Assembly: GCA_026874595.1 (NCBI GenBank)
Contig: CM049321.1
Coordinates: 6,128,979-6,192,978, forward strand
Length of the DNA stretch: 64,000 bases
DNA from: Sipunculus nudus
Taxonomy: Eukaryota; Annelida; Sipuncula; Golfingiida; Sipunculidae
Reading direction: 5' to 3'
Under the pieces are notes generated by a model, which saw only the letters and a program-made list of their open reading frames with translations, was not told where the DNA came from and ran no database searches. Both the position numbers and the translations under genes were made by a program. Below are positions 61,960 to 64,000 of this stretch, in pieces. Within the stretch, counting starts at the first letter, position 1; every line of letters starts with the position of its first letter.

Positions 61960-61989
61960 AGACAGACAGACAAACAGACAGACAGACAG
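61960..61989. repeat. (GACA)n tract closing the repeat array
   Basis: About seven GACA units with one AACA variant, then gtgataactatatggcatccgc-type text. A GACA tract at the end of this repeat style suggests the array is part of a dispersed element with a fixed 3' end. Confidence 0.85.
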
Positions 61990-62029
61990 TGATAACTATA
62001 TGGCATCCGCTTGTGATCAATAAACACAC

Positions 62030-63165
62030 CAGGTTTTGGTACACTAGATGTAATTACAGCTGAGAAACTGACATGATTAATGTAATTTTATAGTAATAAA
62101 AATTAAAAATATTCATTTAAATAACAAAAAATACAGGTGGTGCCACATTTTTCGGGAACTGACAAAACAAGGGACCCATGGGTCACGGCCCTCAGCTGAT
62201 CGTGATTTGACTATAAATGTTTCTCCACTGTGATACTATATCGAGTCGATAAAGCTTATGAATATCATGGACATGTTGGGCTATTATAAAGGAATGTAAT
62301 GTAATATGTGAGTAAATGATAAATGAAAAACCTGACTGATGGATTAATAGAGTCAAATATAGTGGTTTATTTTTTATTTATTTAGGAATGGTTGAAAATT
62401 GTGTTATATTTGAGCAAATATGATTGCAATGACAGCAGTTATAAGCAGTAGTAGAATGATGATAAGGCTATTTGTTGAAGGATCTAAAGTGTATGGTAGT
62501 CTGCAAGCTATCAATTTGACAGATATGATGTTATGATTAACTATGCTGATGAAGTGATTTATGAATTTGTGACTGTATGACACAATATCTCTTTAGTCTT
62601 GACAAGGTACATCATTGTGATGCCCACTATGTCTACATATTACACAATATTGACATAATTTCTGGCATGTACATAGGTACCTATGGACGAATAGTTAAAC
62701 AAAATATTGAAGTATGAATATATCTAATTCAACTAGTTCTTGCTTACTGAGGCTGACTTTGGGATGGGGTTCGGATAAGGGAAAAGTGAGGGCAGAACGT
62801 AGGTGGATGTAGAAATATTCGATTGTAATGTTTTTCATTTATATAAGAATATGAAAAGCTAAGAGAAAAGGGGCCCTCCTACTTGGTTATAGTAAAGTTA
62901 TAAATATATGATTGCAAACTAATACTCTGACAAGACTGTCATGAAGAAAAACAGTAAAAGTTTTGAGATACTGTGATGCATATGAAAATTTACAGATGGA
63001 CAGGCAAGTGGACTGAATGGACTTATACCTTTATTTCACTTTCAAGGCAATAATGTATTTAAGTTTGTATATAATCCTATTTTTTTAAGCATATCCACTT
63101 TTTTCAATTAAGAAGTTTTAATCTGAATCATTTTTTTATTTACAGGTTTTATAAATTTTTAACAA
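62030..63165. other. AT-rich stretch, no feature recognised
   Basis: No long open frame, exon-like splice pair, transposon landmark or match to the inverted arms was seen. If a vWD-2 centre exon of the pseudogene had survived it should lie here or beyond; I did not find it. Confidence 0.5.
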
Positions 63166-63170
63166 AAAAA

Positions 63171-63306
63171 CTGAAAATATAAGTTAAAATATTAGAATTG
63201 TTGCAAAAGTTGCAATCATTATATATACAAAGTAAAAACCTGAAACTATAAGTTAAAAAATTAGAATTGTTGCAAAAGTTGCAATCATCATATATCCAGA
63301 GTGTAG
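63171..63306. repeat. Two-copy tandem repeat, 69-base period
   Basis: The block starting ctgaaaatataagttaaa (63171) recurs at 63240 with a few changes, both copies containing attgttgcaaaagttgcaat. Confidence 0.85.
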
Positions 63307-63789
63307 CTCATATTGGGTCATATTATGCATGCACATATATTTTATTATTTTTAAATGTTTAAACTGAATTTAAAAGAAAATAATGCCACAACATGGCATC
63401 TACAAGAATATTCCTTGAATCACTATTAAAAATTTTGCTGTCTGCAGAGGCAATAGCACCTGAATTGGGAGGAACTTAAATTGATACAAATTTAACTGAT
63501 GCTCCGATGAGAGGTTTTTGGGAAATATTTACTCAAAATGAATCAGGCCGCCGAAGTTGAACATTTGAGCTTTTCAATATTGCTGATTTTTTTTCCCATT
63601 GCGCATATAAGAGTTGCAACTTCAGGTGTTTCAGAGGCGAGAAATAACTGAATATGTTGTCCTAAATGTTTGACTTGCATTTTAAGGGAATCCTGGTCAA
63701 TGATTCGTATTACATTTATTGCTGTACTTTTCTGAAAATCGTAAAATTAGGCTACAGAAGAGGAACACAAGAAAAAATCATGTATATAT

Positions 63790-64000
63790 AGATTAAAGTG
63801 TATATCACATAAATATGGTAACCGCCGTCATCTCTCGCGACCTGGTGTCAATCATACAACCTGTGACAGATATGTTTCGTATAAAAATTCTTATCAAAGT
63901 ATATACATAACAAGGGAAAAAAGGGAAGAAGCCTTTGTTATGACGAATAACAAATGGGTGTGATAGAGCCAAGAGACATATTTTGATAAGCAAATACATT
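63790..64000 (-). repeat. Inverted copy of 17829-18032 at the window edge
   Basis: Reverse-complement match to intron sequence of the left vWD gene, cut by the window end. It has the orientation expected for a plus-strand vWD gene copy, but no signal-peptide exon was found before it. A dispersed repeat is equally likely. Confidence 0.65.

Noticed and set aside
1-64000. Prokaryotic features such as operons, CRISPR arrays or prophage
   Set aside because: Exon-intron structure, microsatellites and animal retroelements show eukaryotic DNA; no direct-repeat/spacer array was seen.

Overview
This window looks like nuclear DNA from an invertebrate animal, most plausibly a marine lophotrochozoan such as a bivalve mollusc. 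It is AT-rich and has split genes with GT-AG introns, long (TA)n microsatellites, and decayed LINE, Penelope-like and Gmr1-type retroelements. It also has ~145-bp tandem repeats ending in a GACA tract, a repeat style I associate with molluscs. The species and phylum call is an inference. There are no prokaryotic operons, CRISPR arrays or convincing tRNA/rRNA genes.

The main gene lies on the minus strand. Joining its exons by phase and splice signals gives one intact reading frame of 390 codons, with coding exons between 19320 and 3064. It encodes a secreted protein: a signal peptide followed by two von Willebrand factor type D (vWD) domains, each built from three exons in the same pattern. 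A TATA box (23104-23112), a perfect NRF-1-type palindrome (23141-23152) and a non-coding first exon (about 23082-23050) sit upstream, and a poly(A) signal lies at 2654-2659.

The dominant structure is a large, decayed inverted duplication. The left arm (about 5.9-29.6 kb) is repeated in reverse-complement orientation as the right arm (about 44.7-60.5 kb), around a spacer of about 15 kb. The right arm carries a plus-strand copy of the vWD gene that keeps the promoter, the 5' exon, the signal-peptide exon and two vWD exons. It has lost four exons and has two frameshifts, so it is a pseudogene. The two arms date insertions relative to each other: a TA-flanked DNA element (20.34-21.52 kb) and a segment with a Penelope-like fragment are present only on the left, and a LINE (48.8-51.95 kb) only on the right.

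The spacer holds a near-identical tandem duplication (30.3-32.1 kb) with an older third copy (34.6-35.7 kb) and a dead plus-strand LINE RT fragment (32.9-34.1 kb). It also holds a degraded minus-strand Ty3/Gypsy element (37.5-41.65 kb) whose integrase lies before reverse transcriptase, the Gmr1-type order. Right of the duplication, 60.65-61.95 kb is a repeat array carrying nuclear-receptor DR1-like sites. The rest (1-2.6 kb, 62-64 kb) shows no gene I can support.
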